From positions 1 through 6,751 of the forward strand of contig JAGAPI010000188.1 of NCBI GenBank assembly GCA_017623335.1: a stretch of DNA of 6,751 bases, given 5' to 3'. This document shows positions 6,113 through 6,751 of the stretch, piece after piece. The first letter of the stretch is position 1. Each line of letters opens with the position of its first letter. The position numbers and the translations under genes were made by a program. Origin of the DNA: Prevotella sp. Lineage in GTDB: Bacteria > Bacteroidota > Bacteroidia > Bacteroidales > Bacteroidaceae. The notes beneath the pieces are model-generated. The model was given only the letters and a program-made list of their open reading frames with translations. It made no database searches and was not told where the DNA came from.

Positions 6113-6142
6113 TTTGGACTTCGGATAAAATGATTATCTTTG
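6113..6142 (+). promoter_or_regulatory. Promoter of the ATP synthase genes
   Basis: TTTG at 6113-6116 (-33) and TATCTTTG at 6135-6142 (-7, consensus TAnnTTTG) are 18 bp apart, slightly short but within the range. The start site would be near 6149, giving a leader of about 60 nt, A/T-rich just before the ATG at 6209, as is common for well-expressed Bacteroidota genes. Confidence 0.75.
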
Positions 6143-6208
6143 CAGGCAGAAACGATACTTAGATACTATATCGCAAAATTAAATATAAATAATAAAACTA
6201 TAAATCGT

Positions 6209-6751
6209 ATGTCACAAATTGTAGGACATCTTTCACAGATTATCGGTCCTGTTATCGACGTGTATTTTGACACTAACGGACAGGATGCTGAGAAAGTATT
6301 GCCAAAAATCCATGAGGCGTTGAAAATAAACCGCCCTGACGGACGTGAACTGATTGTTGAGGTGCAGCAGCATATTGGTGAGGACACTGTGCGCTGTGTG
6401 GCTATGGACAACACAGACGGTTTGCAGCGTGGTTTGGAAGCTATACCAACCGGCTCACCTATAGTGATGCCTGCCGGAGAGCAAATCAAAGGCCGTATGA
6501 TGAACGTTATCGGACAGCCTATTGACGGTATGAAACCATTATCAATGGAGGGTGCTTACCCAATCCACCGCGAGGCTCCAAAGTTTGAGGAACTGTCTAC
6601 CCGCAAGGAGATGCTTGCCACGGGTATTAAGGTGATAGACCTGCTTGAGCCTTACATGAAGGGTGGTAAGATCGGACTTTTCGGCGGTGCCGGTGTGGGT
6701 AAGACTGTGCTTATCATGGAGCTTATCAATAACATCGCCAAGGGACACAAC
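6209..6751 (+). CDS. atpD: F1Fo ATP synthase subunit beta (5' part only)
   Basis: The first 181 residues of the catalytic beta subunit of ATP synthase, cut by the right edge. The beta-barrel N-terminal domain opens with [16 protein letters not shown] (5-20); [20 protein letters not shown] (71-90) and [13 protein letters not shown] (95-107) follow, and the nucleotide-binding domain begins with [19 protein letters not shown]. The Walker A motif GGAGVGKT is at 159-166 (Lys165, Thr166). The ATG at 6209 is set by the position of the conserved IGPVIDV. In Bacteroidales the ATP synthase genes usually begin with atpD then atpC, as I recall, which fits a promoter directly upstream here and no ATP synthase gene before it. 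Family assignment is secure; downstream gene order cannot be seen. Confidence 0.97.
   Translation, partial: MSQIVGHLSQIIGPVIDVYFDTNGQDAEKVLPKIHEALKINRPDGRELIVEVQQHIGEDTVRCVAMDNTDGLQRGLEAIPTGSPIVMPAGEQIKGRMMNVIGQPIDGMKPLSMEGAYPIHREAPKFEELSTRKEMLATGIKVIDLLEPYMKGGKIGLFGGAGVGKTVLIMELINNIAKGHN

Overview
The window looks like ordinary chromosomal DNA from a member of Bacteroidota, most likely order Bacteroidales and probably Prevotella-like. Five upstream regions carry the Bacteroidota-type -7 element TAnnTTTG. In four of them a TTTG (-33) lies 18-20 bp upstream. Start codons mostly lack Shine-Dalgarno sequences. The proteins (ThrA-type aspartokinase, KdsC, Maf, LUD-domain protein, NhaD, PfkA, AtpD) read like Bacteroidales orthologues. 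Genus is inferred from protein similarity as I remember it; no search was run.

Layout. 1-573 (minus): 5' part of an aspartate kinase, probably the bifunctional thrA, running off the left edge, with its own promoter and a roughly 120-nt leader. 574-1064: divergent intergenic region with the thrA promoter and leader, an array of four 21-22 bp palindromic units (805-889), a further inverted repeat, and the promoter of the next gene. 1065-2751 (plus): a tight three-gene set, nitroreductase-family protein, kdsC-like phosphatase and maf-like nucleotide pyrophosphatase, closed by a strong hairpin terminator whose loop contains the maf stop codon. 2820-3458 (minus): LUD-domain (LutC-like) protein, convergent with maf. 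3459-3583: short divergent promoter region. 3584-4993 (plus): NhaD-type Na+/H+ antiporter. 5036-6013 (plus): ATP-type 6-phosphofructokinase, 42 bp downstream and probably partly co-transcribed. 6209-6751 (plus): 5' part of atpD, the F1 beta subunit, behind its own promoter and running off the right edge.

The genes are housekeeping: aspartate-family amino acid synthesis, Kdo synthesis for LPS, nucleotide-pool sanitation, sodium/pH homeostasis, glycolysis and ATP synthesis. I see no mobile element, CRISPR array, tRNA, rRNA or defence system. The items most worth a second look are the palindromic repeat array at 805-889, an Asp-to-Asn change at the Mg2+-ligand position of PfkA, departures from the usual motifs in NhaD, and a possible leader peptide before thrA. 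None amounts to clear evidence of a new system.
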